A stretch of DNA of 64,000 nt from Companilactobacillus sp. RD055328 (GCF_022835675.1 NZ_BQUT01000005.1:447251-511250), one strand, 5' to 3'. Counted from the first letter of the stretch, positions 51,187-60,664 are shown. Numbers and translations: made by a program. The notes: generated by a model from the letters alone, not told the origin.

Positions 51187-51205
51187 CTTAGGTTAGTCTT
51201 TTTTG
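51175..51205. terminator. Bidirectional terminator, ltaS / histidine kinase
   Basis: AAGACTAAC/GTTAGTCTT with T tracts on both strands; overlaps the ltaS stop codon. Confidence 0.85.
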
Positions 51206-52650
51206 TTTATATATTTTTGATCATAAAGTTTAACAATAAACGATGTACCTTTACCTAGTTCACTTTCCACTTCAATTTCACCTTGATGCATTTCAACTAA
51301 TTGATGAACTATTGATAATCCTAATCCTGATTCACCTTTTGTCGTTTTTCTTGAAGGATCAGCTTTATAGTAACGATCCCAAATATTTTGTACTTCATCT
51401 TTCGACAACCCAATTCCAGTGTCTGAAACTGATATCATAGTTCCATTTTCAATCTTATTTAAAGAAACTTTTATTGTTCCATTTTCAGTAAACTGAATGG
51501 CATTCTGCAAGATATTAAAAAATATTTGTACAAACCGATCGTAATCAGCATATACTTCAATACTTTTATCATCTGCTACCAATTCAATCACATCGTTCGC
51601 ATCTTTTAATTTTGTTTCTAGTTGTGAAATGATATTTTCTATCGGTGTGATTGCTAAAAAGGTGCTCTTCGTTAAAGAAATTTGATTAGTTCTGATTTTC
51701 TCATAATCAAGATTTTCGGAGACCAATCTTATTAATCGATTGGTCTCATTACTCATTAATTCCAGACTCTTCTCTTTAGATTCTTCAGGAATAACGTCGT
51801 AGCGAAGACCTTCAAGAATACCATTGATAGTAGTTAGAGGTGTTCTCATTTCGTGAGACGCGTTAGCCATAAAATCTTTGCGTCGTTGTTCTTGACGATC
51901 TATCTCTTCATTGGACTCTTTTAAGGAATTAACCATCACATTAAAGTCAGCAGCTAAGTCATCAATCTCATCACGTCTCTTCACATTAATTTGTACGTCA
52001 AAGTCATTAGCGGCAACTTTTTTTGCTGCAACTCGGAGACGATTAATTCGTGAAATATGATATTTAGCTAATAAGTAACTTAAAAGAATCGAAACAATTA
52101 ACGAAATCAAGATAGTTGTATATAAGTTCTTTTGCATATCTTTCAAATTGTTTCTCAAGCTAGATACCTGTGATCCTACCCAAACAGCACCAACTAATTT
52201 GTCGGATCTAAACCACGGAACAATAACAAAGGTCATTTCTCCGTTGTTCCCAGAAAACTTAGGCGTTTGTAGACCGTTATCAGTTTCTTCTTTAACAACT
52301 TTATTCTTTTTTATTTTTTTCCAGATTTCTGGTTTTAAATGGGTGTTAGTACTGTCTTCTGGATAAGTTTGATCATTGTTAGCATCAAAAACTGCAAATT
52401 GAACAGATTGATCTTTTAATACATCTTCTAGATCATCTATGAAACCACCGGTGACGTTTTTAATTTCATGGGTTTCAGGATCTTCTTTTAATGCCATGCT
52501 TCCTAAACTATTTCCATAACTCTCTAATTGTTCCCACGTTTGTTGATATTCCAAGTGCTCATTATATTTTTGAATAGAGATAGCCAAAATACAAAGCGTA
52601 GTGAAAATCACAACAAAAAAACTAAGCATCTGTTGATAAATTAGTTTCAT
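51193..52650 (-). CDS. Sensor histidine kinase
   Basis: A 485-residue membrane kinase: TM1 at about 8-28, extracellular sensor of about 130 residues, TM2 near 175-195, HAMP near 196-250, phospho-acceptor H-box NASHEMRTPLT near residue 265, then N, G1 (SDTGIGLSKDEV), F and G2 (KGESGLGLSIVHQL) boxes. It responds to an unknown cell-envelope signal and phosphorylates the regulator encoded one base upstream. Neighbouring ltaS suggests, but does not show, an envelope role. Confidence 0.9.
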   Translation of the reverse strand: MKLIYQQMLSFFVVIFTTLCILAISIQKYNEHLEYQQTWEQLESYGNSLGSMALKEDPETHEIKNVTGGFIDDLEDVLKDQSVQFAVFDANNDQTYPEDSTNTHLKPEIWKKIKKNKVVKEETDNGLQTPKFSGNNGEMTFVIVPWFRSDKLVGAVWVGSQVSSLRNNLKDMQKNLYTTILISLIVSILLSYLLAKYHISRINRLRVAAKKVAANDFDVQINVKRRDEIDDLAADFNVMVNSLKESNEEIDRQEQRRKDFMANASHEMRTPLTTINGILEGLRYDVIPEESKEKSLELMSNETNRLIRLVSENLDYEKIRTNQISLTKSTFLAITPIENIISQLETKLKDANDVIELVADDKSIEVYADYDRFVQIFFNILQNAIQFTENGTIKVSLNKIENGTMISVSDTGIGLSKDEVQNIWDRYYKADPSRKTTKGESGLGLSIVHQLVEMHQGEIEVESELGKGTSFIVKLYDQKYINKKD

Positions 52651-52651
52651 A

Positions 52652-53383
52652 TCAATTTACACCTGTATCGTCAAATTTATAGCCCACTCCCCAGACAGTG
52701 CTAATTACTTGAGGTCCGACTTTTTCAATTTTTTGACGCAATTTTTTGATATGAGCATCTACTGTTCTTTCATCACCAAAGAAGTCGTAACCCCAGATTT
52801 GTTCGAGTAATTGTTCACGAGAAAATACTTGCCTAGGTTTAGTAGCAAGAACTTTTAATAGTTCAAATTCTTTAGGAGTAAGATCTGGTATATCGTTACC
52901 AGTAATTGATGCTTCACGAGTTTTACTATTCAATTTAAAAATACCGGTATCTATATCATTTTTTTCAGTATTTTGCTTTTCTTCACTTGTTTCTTCATTC
53001 ACATTTGTACTATGTAAATCACTTCGTCGGTGTAATGCCTTAATTCTGGCAATCAATGTAATAGGACTAAATGGCTTAGTGACATAGTCATCAGCCCCTA
53101 ATTCTAATCCTAAAACTTGATCACTTTCTGTATCACGTGCTGTGAGCATAATTAATGGTACCGTGTCAGAATTTTGGCGAATCTGTTTAGCTACTTCCAT
53201 TCCATCGATTCCAGGAAGATTCAAATCCAAGGTAATAATATCCCAGTTATCAACATCAGAATGAAAAATCTTAAGAGCGTCATCACCATTGTATGCAAAA
53301 GTTGCTTCCCAACCCTCTTTTTGGAAAAACATATTCATCATCTCTGAAACTGACTTATTGTCTTCAATCATTAATATCTTCAT
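52652..53383 (-). CDS. OmpR/PhoB family response regulator
   Basis: A 243-residue regulator: receiver domain with phospho-acceptor Asp53 (TLDLNLPG), the conserved Thr in MLTARD and Lys in VTKPFSP; a linker of about 30 polar residues (ETSEEKQNTEKND); and a winged-helix output domain (LTPKEFELLKVLATKPRQVF, then DERTVDAHIKKLRQKIE). It forms an operon with the kinase. The linker is longer than average. Confidence 0.9.
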   Translation of the reverse strand: MKILMIEDNKSVSEMMNMFFQKEGWEATFAYNGDDALKIFHSDVDNWDIITLDLNLPGIDGMEVAKQIRQNSDTVPLIMLTARDTESDQVLGLELGADDYVTKPFSPITLIARIKALHRRSDLHSTNVNEETSEEKQNTEKNDIDTGIFKLNSKTREASITGNDIPDLTPKEFELLKVLATKPRQVFSREQLLEQIWGYDFFGDERTVDAHIKKLRQKIEKVGPQVISTVWGVGYKFDDTGVN

Positions 53384-53479
53384 AAAAACACCCCTGAAAC
53401 CTTTATAGCTTATTTTACCATGAATCTGTTATCCTTAGATTATACTACAGAAAAAAACTTCGTAACCAAAGGAGCAAAT

Positions 53480-54265
53480 ATGGATCTAAATAATTTAAAT
53501 GGTGTTGTCTTTTTTGATTTAGACGGAACACTTCTAAATGATGAATCAAAAATAACTGATGAAGTTGCGGCCGCAACTGAACAATTGAAAGTAAATAATA
53601 TCTTACCGGTTATTTGTACGGGACGTTCTCCTCACGAGATAACGCACACACAGGAAATGACAAATATTGATACTGTAATTACTCTTAATGGTAGTTTAGT
53701 TAAAAATGGTCAGAATATTATTTATCAACGCATTATTCCAACCGACTTATGTGAACAAGTATTAAAAACTGCTGATGAATCTGGTGAAGCAGTAGCAATG
53801 TACAATAATAATACTATTGCTGCCACTACCGATAAAACTACAGAATTCATTGAAACCCATCATTTAATTGCGGAACCAATGCCACCAATTAATCCTGAAT
53901 TTTATCAAAATAATGATATTAATATGATGGTTATCTATACTCAAGATTCAGGTAGTAGTTATAATAATAAATTTTCTGACCACCTAAAATTCTACAAAAC
54001 TGGACTATTCTCATTAGATTGTGTAATGAAAGAAGAATCTAAAAAAACAGGAATTATTCATTTACTAGAAGAACTCGGTCTATCTAATGTCCCTACTTAT
54101 GCTTTTGGTGATGGACCAAATGATATTGAAATGCTTGATTATGTCGATCATGCTGTAGTTATGGGAAATGCCAGAGAAGATATCTTCTCGCATGCGGAAT
54201 TCATTACTACTAAAAATACTGATAGCGGAATTTTTAATGGTTTAAAACATTACAATTTAATCTAA
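53480..54265 (+). CDS. Cof-type HAD-IIB hydrolase
   Basis: A 261-residue phosphatase. Motif I FFDLDGTLLND holds the nucleophile Asp; motif II CTGRSP; motif IV GDGPNDIEMLDYV. An alpha/beta cap lies between, as in the Cof/IIB class, which dephosphorylates sugar phosphates, FMN or pyridoxal phosphate. The ATG at 53480 follows AAAGGAG. The longer reading starts inside the upstream promoter region. Confidence 0.85.
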   Translation: MDLNNLNGVVFFDLDGTLLNDESKITDEVAAATEQLKVNNILPVICTGRSPHEITHTQEMTNIDTVITLNGSLVKNGQNIIYQRIIPTDLCEQVLKTADESGEAVAMYNNNTIAATTDKTTEFIETHHLIAEPMPPINPEFYQNNDINMMVIYTQDSGSSYNNKFSDHLKFYKTGLFSLDCVMKEESKKTGIIHLLEELGLSNVPTYAFGDGPNDIEMLDYVDHAVVMGNAREDIFSHAEFITTKNTDSGIFNGLKHYNLI

Positions 54266-54267
54266 AT

Positions 54268-54297
54268 AAAAAAGACGTCTAATTAACGTCTTTTTTT
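54268..54297. terminator. Bidirectional terminator, HAD / oxidoreductase
   Basis: AAAAAAGACGT / ACGTCTTTTTTT with a 7-base loop between two convergent genes. Confidence 0.85.
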
Positions 54298-55280
54298 ATT
54301 ACTATTTTTCCAGTCACATGACCATCTTCCAATAATTTGGTAGCTTCTTTAATATTATTTAAATTAAATCCAACAAATGTCTTATTTAAAGTAGATTTTA
54401 TTTTACCCTCATCTAACCAACGAGCAATGTCACTTAAATATTGTCCTTGTGTAGCCATATTTTGTGTCTGATATAAAGACTTAGCAAACATATACTCCCA
54501 TTCAAAACTTGCTGCTTTTGGTTTCAAATCATTAATATTTGAATTCATATTAGTAATTGCAACAATTTTACCAAAAGGCTTAATCAAGTGAACTATTTCA
54601 TCCCAGTGAGGATCCACCGGTGCAAACACTAAAATATAATCAAACATTTTGTCGTTTAATTGCTTTACCAAGTCTTGATGATGATCAATTACTTCATCTG
54701 CACCTAAGCTTGTTACCCATTGAGTATTCTTGGGTGAAGCAGTTGCTGTAACATGTAATCGTGCAATTTTTGCTAATTGAGTAGCTATTGAGCCAACACC
54801 ACCTGATCCATTGATAATCAAAACTGATTTATCACTATTATCAGCGTTTAAATCAATTCCTAATTTATCTACCAGTGCTTCATAGGCAGTTAAACTAGTT
54901 AATGGCATTGCAACTGCTTCTTCTAAGCTTACTTTGGTTGGAGCTAAGGCGACAATTCGTTCATCGATAGCTGTGTATTCAGCGTAACTGCCCTCACGGC
55001 TGTGATCACCAGCAAAAAATACAACATCACCTATATCAAACTTATCAACTTGTGATCCCTTATCAACGATTTTTCCGTAACCATCAAAACCAACTATCAT
55101 TGGTTTATCTAATTCTTTAGTAACTTGTTTTCTGGTAGCTATATCAACAGGATTTAAGGAAATCCCTTGTATTTCAACTAATACATCATGATTTCGTAAT
55201 TGTGGACGGTCAGCAGAAAATTCCGTGAAGCTATCTTGATGATCAATTGGATAATATTTTTTAAAACCAAAAGCTTTCAT
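54279..55280 (-). CDS. Zinc-less alcohol dehydrogenase family protein
   Basis: A 333-residue medium-chain dehydrogenase/reductase of the quinone oxidoreductase-like group: GroES-like part (ISLNPVDIATRK, IVGFDGYGKIVD), and Rossmann motif INGSGGVGSIATQLAK near residue 155. It is distantly related to the protein at 40439. The gene follows nhaC by 2 bp and so falls under the same T-box, which is unusual for this family and hints at a role linked to an amino acid supply state. Confidence 0.85.
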   Translation of the reverse strand: MKAFGFKKYYPIDHQDSFTEFSADRPQLRNHDVLVEIQGISLNPVDIATRKQVTKELDKPMIVGFDGYGKIVDKGSQVDKFDIGDVVFFAGDHSREGSYAEYTAIDERIVALAPTKVSLEEAVAMPLTSLTAYEALVDKLGIDLNADNSDKSVLIINGSGGVGSIATQLAKIARLHVTATASPKNTQWVTSLGADEVIDHHQDLVKQLNDKMFDYILVFAPVDPHWDEIVHLIKPFGKIVAITNMNSNINDLKPKAASFEWEYMFAKSLYQTQNMATQGQYLSDIARWLDEGKIKSTLNKTFVGFNLNNIKEATKLLEDGHVTGKIVIKKDVN

Positions 55281-55282
55281 AC

Positions 55283-56653
55283 TTAATTCTCCTTTTTATC
55301 GATTCCAATACCAGTATAACCACTAATAACAGAAAGAATAGGTGAAATCCATGCAAATATTACAAATGGTAAGTAAGCTTGTGTTGGTACTCCTAAAGTT
55401 GCAGCTGCAAAAGAACCTGCGACACCCCAAGGAATTAAATAATTAATTACTGTCCCACCATCTTCTAAAATTCTACTTAGAACTACTGGCTTAAATCCTT
55501 TTTTGTCATACACTTTTCTAAATGCATTCCCTGGCAATATTGCTGATAAATATTGTTCACCTACAAATATATTTACACCAAGTCCCGAAAGAATTGTCAT
55601 TAAAACTAAGTTCCCCGTTTTATTAATATTCTTCGTTGCTAAATCAATCACGTTTTGGATAATTCCAAATTTCATTAATAATCCACCTAATGACAGAGTG
55701 ATTATGATTAATGCAACTGTTGGCATCATACTTATAATTCCACCTCGAGATAATAAACTCGAGAGATTTTTATCTGCAGAGTCCAATATATATCCATTAT
55801 TAAGAATATTAGTAATTTTTTGTATGCTGATATGTGAATCTTGAATATAAATCAAACCTACAGAAACACTTATATTTAACAATAACGTTCCTATTGCCGG
55901 CATCTTAATAATCGCACAAACAAACATTAGAATAATCGGAATGCTTTGCCACCAGCCAATCACAAAATGATTACTTATCTCTGATTGTAATTGGTTGATA
56001 GCTATTGTATGTGCACCAGTAGCCTCAGGATTAATAATTGCAAAGAATACCAATGAAATTATAAGAGCCGGCACTGTTGTCCACATTAGATGTTTAATAT
56101 GATCAAACAAATCAGCACCAGAAATAGCAGCAGCCAAATTAGTAGAATCTGATAATGGAGACGTTTTATCTCCAAAAATAGCTCCTGAAATAACTGCACC
56201 ACTAGTTATGACCGGATCAATCCCTAAAGCATTCCCCATACCTAACAACGCTATCCCAATAGTTGAAATAATTGTGAAAGCTGAACCTATTGATGTTCCA
56301 ATAACTGCACACACTAGAAATACTGAAGGTACAAAAAATTGAACACTAATTATCTTGAATCCAACTACCATAAGCGCAGGAATTACTCCGGCAGCAATCC
56401 ATGAGCCAATTAGCGCACCAATCAAAATAAAAATAACAATGGGAATTATTCCACCTGTGACTCCTTGTTCAATTCCATCAATAATATCGTCCCAACTAAA
56501 GCCTCTTATTTGAGCCCATAGTATTAATAACGCAATAATAAATAGTATTGGTATTTGTGGAGCCAATCCTAACTTAATAACACTAAAGCCTAACAATACA
56601 ATCATTGTTAATAAAACAATAATTGATTCAGAAATTGTAATGTTTTTTTTCAT
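55283..56653 (-). CDS. NhaC family transporter, likely T-box-controlled (tyrosine uptake?)
   Basis: A 456-residue membrane protein with about eleven helices and the NhaC family motifs (GTSIGSAFTIISTIGIAL, GAIFGDKTSPLSDSTNLAAA, NIFVGEQYLSAILPG). The family includes Na+/H+ antiporters and Na+-coupled amino or organic acid carriers. Its leader is a T-box whose specifier loop seems to hold UAC (Tyr). NhaC homologues under Tyr T-boxes have been predicted to carry tyrosine, so I favour tyrosine import over pH homeostasis. Confidence 0.8.
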   Translation of the reverse strand: MKKNITISESIIVLLTMIVLLGFSVIKLGLAPQIPILFIIALLILWAQIRGFSWDDIIDGIEQGVTGGIIPIVIFILIGALIGSWIAAGVIPALMVVGFKIISVQFFVPSVFLVCAVIGTSIGSAFTIISTIGIALLGMGNALGIDPVITSGAVISGAIFGDKTSPLSDSTNLAAAISGADLFDHIKHLMWTTVPALIISLVFFAIINPEATGAHTIAINQLQSEISNHFVIGWWQSIPIILMFVCAIIKMPAIGTLLLNISVSVGLIYIQDSHISIQKITNILNNGYILDSADKNLSSLLSRGGIISMMPTVALIIITLSLGGLLMKFGIIQNVIDLATKNINKTGNLVLMTILSGLGVNIFVGEQYLSAILPGNAFRKVYDKKGFKPVVLSRILEDGGTVINYLIPWGVAGSFAAATLGVPTQAYLPFVIFAWISPILSVISGYTGIGIDKKEN

Positions 56654-56693
56654 AACTTGTCTCCTATATTTAATCGGTAATTATTTAGGGTAA

Positions 56694-56895
56694 TAAAAAA
56701 GTCCCTGCTGCTATAAATAGCAACAGGGACGATATAATCGTGGTACCACCCTTATTCGCACCAAAAAAGATGCCTCAAATAAATATTTAATTAAAATAAT
56801 TCGTGAGTACATCCTGACCGATTCGCATCAACCACCGGCTTTCTGACACCCAGATGAGTCACTACTTAATTACCTAGTAGTACCAACATACATAT
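56694..56895 (-). promoter_or_regulatory. T-box riboswitch, probable tyrosine specificity
   Basis: On the minus strand: a stem I with GTGA-CT-CATC (56862-56853) pairing with GATG-TAC-TCAC (56813-56803); apical sequence AGAAAGCCGGTGGTTGATGC typical of T-box stem I; the T-box AAGGGTGGTACCACG (56753-56739); and a terminator GTCCCTG...CAGGGAC with six T's (56730-56694). The internal loop triplet TAC (56809-56807) is the likely specifier (Tyr). Uncharged tRNA would favour antitermination and expression of the nhaC operon. Confidence 0.9.
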
Positions 56896-56918
56896 GTTTA
56901 GAAATTAAGTCAATAAAA

Positions 56919-56945
56919 AAATCCCACTAATGTGAGATTTTCAAT
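56919..56945 (-). terminator. Terminator of the LysM gene
   Basis: AATCTCACATTAGTGGGATT followed by seven T's on the minus strand, 14 bp after the stop codon. Confidence 0.8.
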
Positions 56946-56958
56946 CTATATATTAATC

Positions 56959-57597
56959 TTAGTACCAACCATGACTTAACCAGAAACTCTTAGCACCTTG
57001 CCATGAACCATAACGGCTATAAACATAATTATGTGCAGCACGTTCTTGATTAGCTGGTGAGTAGTCACCATTCAAATAGCTACTTGATAATTGGTAACGG
57101 CCAATGTAAATACCGTTTCTAGCACTGTATGAACCACCTGATTCACGTTGTGCAATCCATTCTTTAGCAGCATTTTCTGAGCCTGTTGTTGAAGATACAA
57201 CAGATTGTGTTACAGCAGGTGTTGTTTTAGCAACAGGTGCCGCAGTTGTAGCTTTAGTTGTAGTAGCTGCTGGTGTAGCAACTTTTGCACTGTTTTCTTT
57301 TCTAGCTTTTGCTTCGTCTGTTTGTAGACCAGGAATGATTAGTTCTTGATCAGGTTTGATAATATCGCTAATTGAATCTAAATCATTAGCTTTAACGATA
57401 TCTTCCATATCAACGTCATAATCAAGAGCTAGTTGCCATAGATTATCACCATTTTCTAGTTTAACTTCAGTTTTCTTTTCATTCTTAGTATCTGTTACGT
57501 TAACTACTGATTCAGCTGAAACTGGGGATGCTGTTACAAAAGTAGTCACTAGTGTGGCAGTTGCCATACCTGTTGCAAGTAAATTTCTAAGTTTCAT
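56959..57597 (-). CDS. Secreted LysM protein with transglycosylase-like C-terminus
   Basis: A 212-residue secreted protein. Signal peptide to about residue 30 (ATLVTTFVTASPVSA). One LysM domain at about 45-90 (ENGDNLWQLALDYDVDMEDI) binds peptidoglycan. An Ala/Thr-rich linker follows. The C-terminal about 70 residues (EWIAQRESGGSYSARNG, IGRYQLSSSYLNGDYSP, YGSWQGAKSFW) are a lysozyme-like/transglycosylase domain with the catalytic Glu in RESGG. It cuts cell wall glycans. A WalR-type box lies upstream. The start at 57597 follows GGAGG. Confidence 0.9.
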   Translation of the reverse strand: MKLRNLLATGMATATLVTTFVTASPVSAESVVNVTDTKNEKKTEVKLENGDNLWQLALDYDVDMEDIVKANDLDSISDIIKPDQELIIPGLQTDEAKARKENSAKVATPAATTTKATTAAPVAKTTPAVTQSVVSSTTGSENAAKEWIAQRESGGSYSARNGIYIGRYQLSSSYLNGDYSPANQERAAHNYVYSRYGSWQGAKSFWLSHGWY

Positions 57598-57788
57598 AAA
57601 TTCCTCCGTGAAGTAAAGTACTTCGTTTTTTAGTACAGGGTGAACTATACACGATGAATGTTTCATTATTGTTACAGAAAGTAGTTAATTAATTTACTGA
57701 AAATTACAAAATGCCGGTATTACGTCACATTTGAAGTACGAATATACATTCGCGCAAGCTATAACAGTGATTAACGACGTATATTAAT

Positions 57789-57805
57789 TTTACAGCAATA
57801 TTACA
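57789..57805 (-). promoter_or_regulatory. WalR-like binding box
   Basis: The minus strand reads TGTAAT-ATTGC-TGTAAA, an exact match to the WalR (YycF) consensus TGTWAH-N5-TGTWAH, about 190 bp before the start of the LysM enzyme gene. WalR controls cell-wall hydrolases in Firmicutes. The distance is rather long, so direct control of this gene is an inference. Confidence 0.5.
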
Positions 57806-57943
57806 AAACACGATATTTTGACGTTTTCAACTTAATATTTCTTGAATTAATTTTCAAAAAACTAGTTTCGAGACAAAATATTTTACCTATTTTTACATAA
57901 ATGCTATTTTAACTAGGTACTAAATACAAAGGAGAAATTAGAA

Positions 57944-58492
57944 ATGGCAAAAAAAGTAGCCGTTCTTGTCGGAAGTTTGCGTAAAGCTTCCTATACTAAA
58001 CAAATTGCTCAAAACATCATTAATCTATTACCAGATGATTTTGAAGCAGAGATTATCGAAATAGGTAATTTACCTTTCTATAATGAAGAATATGATGAAG
58101 GTACTACTCCAGAATCATATACAACTTTCAGAAACAAAATTTCGGGTATGGACGCTGTTATTTTTGCAACACCTGAATATAACCGTTCAGTACCCGCAGT
58201 TCTAAAGAATGCACTTGATGTTGGCTCACGTCCATATGGTAAGAGCGCCTGGAATAACAAACCTGCAGTTATTATCAGTACTTCAATAGGAGCAATAAGT
58301 GGATTTGGTGCTAACCATCACCTTCGCCAATCATTAACATTCTTAAACATGCCAGTTGTTCAACAACCTGAAGCATATATTGGCAATGTAGCTAGTCTTC
58401 TTAATGAAGATGGTATTGTTACAGATGAAGGAACTATCGGCTTCTTACAATCAATTGTTGATGCTTTCGTAAACTTAGTTAATAAATATTAA
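57944..58492 (+). CDS. NADPH-dependent FMN reductase family protein
   Basis: A 182-residue flavodoxin-like protein. VLVGSLRKASYTKQIAQNI binds the FMN phosphate; ATPEYNRSVPAVLKNALDVGSR is the family signature, and STSIGAISGFGANHHLRQ follows. Such enzymes reduce FMN, quinones, azo compounds or chromate using NAD(P)H. AAAGGAG precedes the start. It stands alone, with a terminator shared with the yibE/F-like genes. Confidence 0.9.
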   Translation: MAKKVAVLVGSLRKASYTKQIAQNIINLLPDDFEAEIIEIGNLPFYNEEYDEGTTPESYTTFRNKISGMDAVIFATPEYNRSVPAVLKNALDVGSRPYGKSAWNNKPAVIISTSIGAISGFGANHHLRQSLTFLNMPVVQQPEAYIGNVASLLNEDGIVTDEGTIGFLQSIVDAFVNLVNKY

Positions 58493-58493
58493 C

Positions 58494-58527
58494 AAAAAGC
58501 CTAGAATAAATATTCTAGGCTTTTTTT
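58494..58527. terminator. Bidirectional terminator, FMN reductase / YibE-F pair
   Basis: AAAAAGCCTAGAATA and complement form a strong stem with T tracts on both strands. Confidence 0.9.
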
Positions 58528-59249
58528 ATTTGTCGATAACAATAATATGAAGTTAGCGGTACTGTTAAAACCACAGCCATCATACAAATTAAAATGGTCA
58601 TAATTTGAGTTACGATAATTTTGTCATTTAAAATCTCCAAAAATGAATAGTTCAATCGTAATAAGATAATAGTAGTTGGGAATAACAGCGATACAAGATT
58701 TAAAAATAACGTAGTCATTTGTGCTTTTAAGATCATACTACCTATCTTCATTCCAGATAAGAATACTTTGTCATCCAAAATATAATCTGGTTGATATTTT
58801 TCAAAAATTCCTTCTGAGATAGCGATACTACTCTCTGAGACAACACCAATAGCGTTAATAATAATAATTGCTATTAATAAACTATCGAATTTCACAGTGC
58901 CAGCTTGCATCCCTTCAATTATATCTATATTGATTAGACCGAATCCTTGTATAGAACTTGTTTTTTCAATCAAGATGGCTATTAATAAGACGAATATAAT
59001 AATTAATGTAGACACTTTAAAAGATAGATCAGCAGACATTTGATTTTTAACATTTAAATAAATTGAAATAGCTAAAATTGCAACCGATAATATAATGCTT
59101 GAAATTATTATATTAAATCCGTCACAAATTAAAATTAGCAAAATATATATCAAGAGTGTATTTAATAATACACTGAAAACAAAATTAAATATTTGTTTTT
59201 GTAAAACAAATACTAACGTAAGTAGAACAACCATTAATAAATAAAACAT
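58515..59249 (-). CDS. YibE/F family membrane protein (second gene)
   Basis: A 244-residue protein with six to seven hydrophobic segments. IIINAIGVVSESSIAISEG and DKVFLSGMKIGSMILKAQ fit the YibE/F family of unknown function. It overlaps the first YibE/F gene by one base. The two proteins probably form one membrane complex. Confidence 0.8.
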   Translation of the reverse strand: MFYLLMVVLLTLVFVLQKQIFNFVFSVLLNTLLIYILLILICDGFNIIISSIILSVAILAISIYLNVKNQMSADLSFKVSTLIIIFVLLIAILIEKTSSIQGFGLINIDIIEGMQAGTVKFDSLLIAIIIINAIGVVSESSIAISEGIFEKYQPDYILDDKVFLSGMKIGSMILKAQMTTLFLNLVSLLFPTTIILLRLNYSFLEILNDKIIVTQIMTILICMMAVVLTVPLTSYYCYRQIKKA

Positions 59250-60298
59250 TAGTTATCCTCCCTTATTAAAACTCTACTAAAGATGTAACTAGTGATTGGA
59301 ACTGCTAAGGCAATTCCTAAAACACTAATGAAGAACTGGGCAATTTCAGAACTAATAATCAATTGGAACAATTCTTTTTTGGGATAGTTATTGCTTAGAT
59401 AAACAGTAATCTCATTGAAATGATTAGCGATGATTATAAAGAATAGAATCCCTACTAACGGCCCGATTAAATCACGACCTATTTTTATTCCAATACTATA
59501 TAATTCACGTTGAGTAATATCAGCTTTAGTCTCTGATATTTCTTTCATAGAAGCGGTAATATCTATAACTTCATCTAAAATTATACCAGCCACTCCAAAA
59601 ATAACTTGCGCAATGAATACACTTATATATGGTTGAACTCCAGCTCCTGAAAATTCGAAATTAATTTCAGAAAAGTTATTAATTTTTAAACAGTAAATTC
59701 CAATGACTACAGCAATTAAAATCGATAATATAACAGAGCTCATCAAATAAATAATAAGTTTACTTTTCCCAAAGAGAAAAATGGCAGTGATAGTTAAAAT
59801 AATTAGAATCATACCAACTGATATAGGAATAACGTATTTAGAATTATGATTAACCAATTGAATAAATGCTAAATATAGTAGGAAATAGCCAGTAAATATT
59901 CCTATGTTTTTTATTAGCGTTGGAATAATCAATGTTAACAATAAAATCAAAAACATTAATCCACTAGTAACAATATAATCTTTTTTAATGTTCAAAATAG
60001 TTTTACTATTACTACTCAAAATCAATTGTTGCCCTTTGCGAACTTTAAAATCAGTCATCTGAGAGGTGGAATATTGATTGGTTACTTTTTTTGTTTTCAT
60101 ATTTCGATTCAAAATGGTTCCAGAGATACTTTGAGTTATCTGACGATTACCATCTTCATCAATAGGTATCGAATCTATCTGTTTCACATCTTGAACTACC
60201 ATTATCGGATTCTTATATAACCCAGTATCAAAATAAGTTCCTACTCCTACAGCTATTAATAATGCAAAACTCAAAATTATACTATACTTTTTTTTCAT
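59249..60298 (-). CDS. YibE/F family membrane protein (first gene)
   Basis: A 349-residue protein: N-terminal membrane anchor (residues 5-22), an extracellular beta-rich region to about 115 (RQITQSISGTILNRNMKTKK, then FKVRKGQQLIL), then about eight hydrophobic segments with IAQVIFGVAGIILDEVIDIT, the YibE/F signature. Function unknown; the family has been discussed as transporters. It is first of a two-gene operon. Confidence 0.8.
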   Translation of the reverse strand: MKKKYSIILSFALLIAVGVGTYFDTGLYKNPIMVVQDVKQIDSIPIDEDGNRQITQSISGTILNRNMKTKKVTNQYSTSQMTDFKVRKGQQLILSSNSKTILNIKKDYIVTSGLMFLILLLTLIIPTLIKNIGIFTGYFLLYLAFIQLVNHNSKYVIPISVGMILIILTITAIFLFGKSKLIIYLMSSVILSILIAVVIGIYCLKINNFSEINFEFSGAGVQPYISVFIAQVIFGVAGIILDEVIDITASMKEISETKADITQRELYSIGIKIGRDLIGPLVGILFFIIIANHFNEITVYLSNNYPKKELFQLIISSEIAQFFISVLGIALAVPITSYIFSRVLIREDN

Positions 60299-60326
60299 AT
60301 TGTTAATGTTACCTTTTTAACCGTAA

Positions 60327-60364
60327 TAAAAAAAGAAACAAAACATAATTGTCTTGTTTCTTTC
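60327..60364. terminator. Terminator between small protein gene and YibE-F operon
   Basis: AAAGAAACAA / TTGTTTCTTT stem, just downstream of the 53-residue gene on the minus strand, followed by T's. Confidence 0.6.
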
Positions 60365-60369
60365 AATAA

Positions 60370-60531
60370 TTATTTTTTGTTCATCATATCTTTTGCTTTA
60401 TCAACAATATCATCTTTAGCATCATTTAACTTGTCTTTAGCAGCATCTAAACCACCATCTTTCAAGTTATCTACTTGATCTTTAACAGCATCAGTGATGT
60501 TATCTTTAATCTTATCAAAATCAAATCCCAT
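60370..60531 (-). CDS. Small amphipathic helical protein
   Basis: A 53-residue Lys/Asp-rich protein (MGFDFDKIKDNITDAVKDQV) made of repeated DxxKD helical turns. It resembles small stress-related or CsbD-like proteins of lactobacilli but lacks a firm family mark. GGAGG lies eight bases before the ATG at 60531. Confidence 0.6.
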   Translation of the reverse strand: MGFDFDKIKDNITDAVKDQVDNLKDGGLDAAKDKLNDAKDDIVDKAKDMMNKK

Positions 60532-60664
60532 AATTAAATCCTCCCAAATATGTTTATACATAATTAGTTTATACTATTTATTAGATTTTTGCTATTTATT
60601 ACTATAAAAAAGTTTTTCATTTGCCCTTAGCATCATTTGAAGGTACACTTATATAAGTAATTCG

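Noticed and set aside
57667-57943. A further gene between the LysM enzyme and the FMN reductase
   Set aside because: I saw no ORF with an RBS in this 277-bp AT-rich gap; it holds promoters and the WalR-like box.
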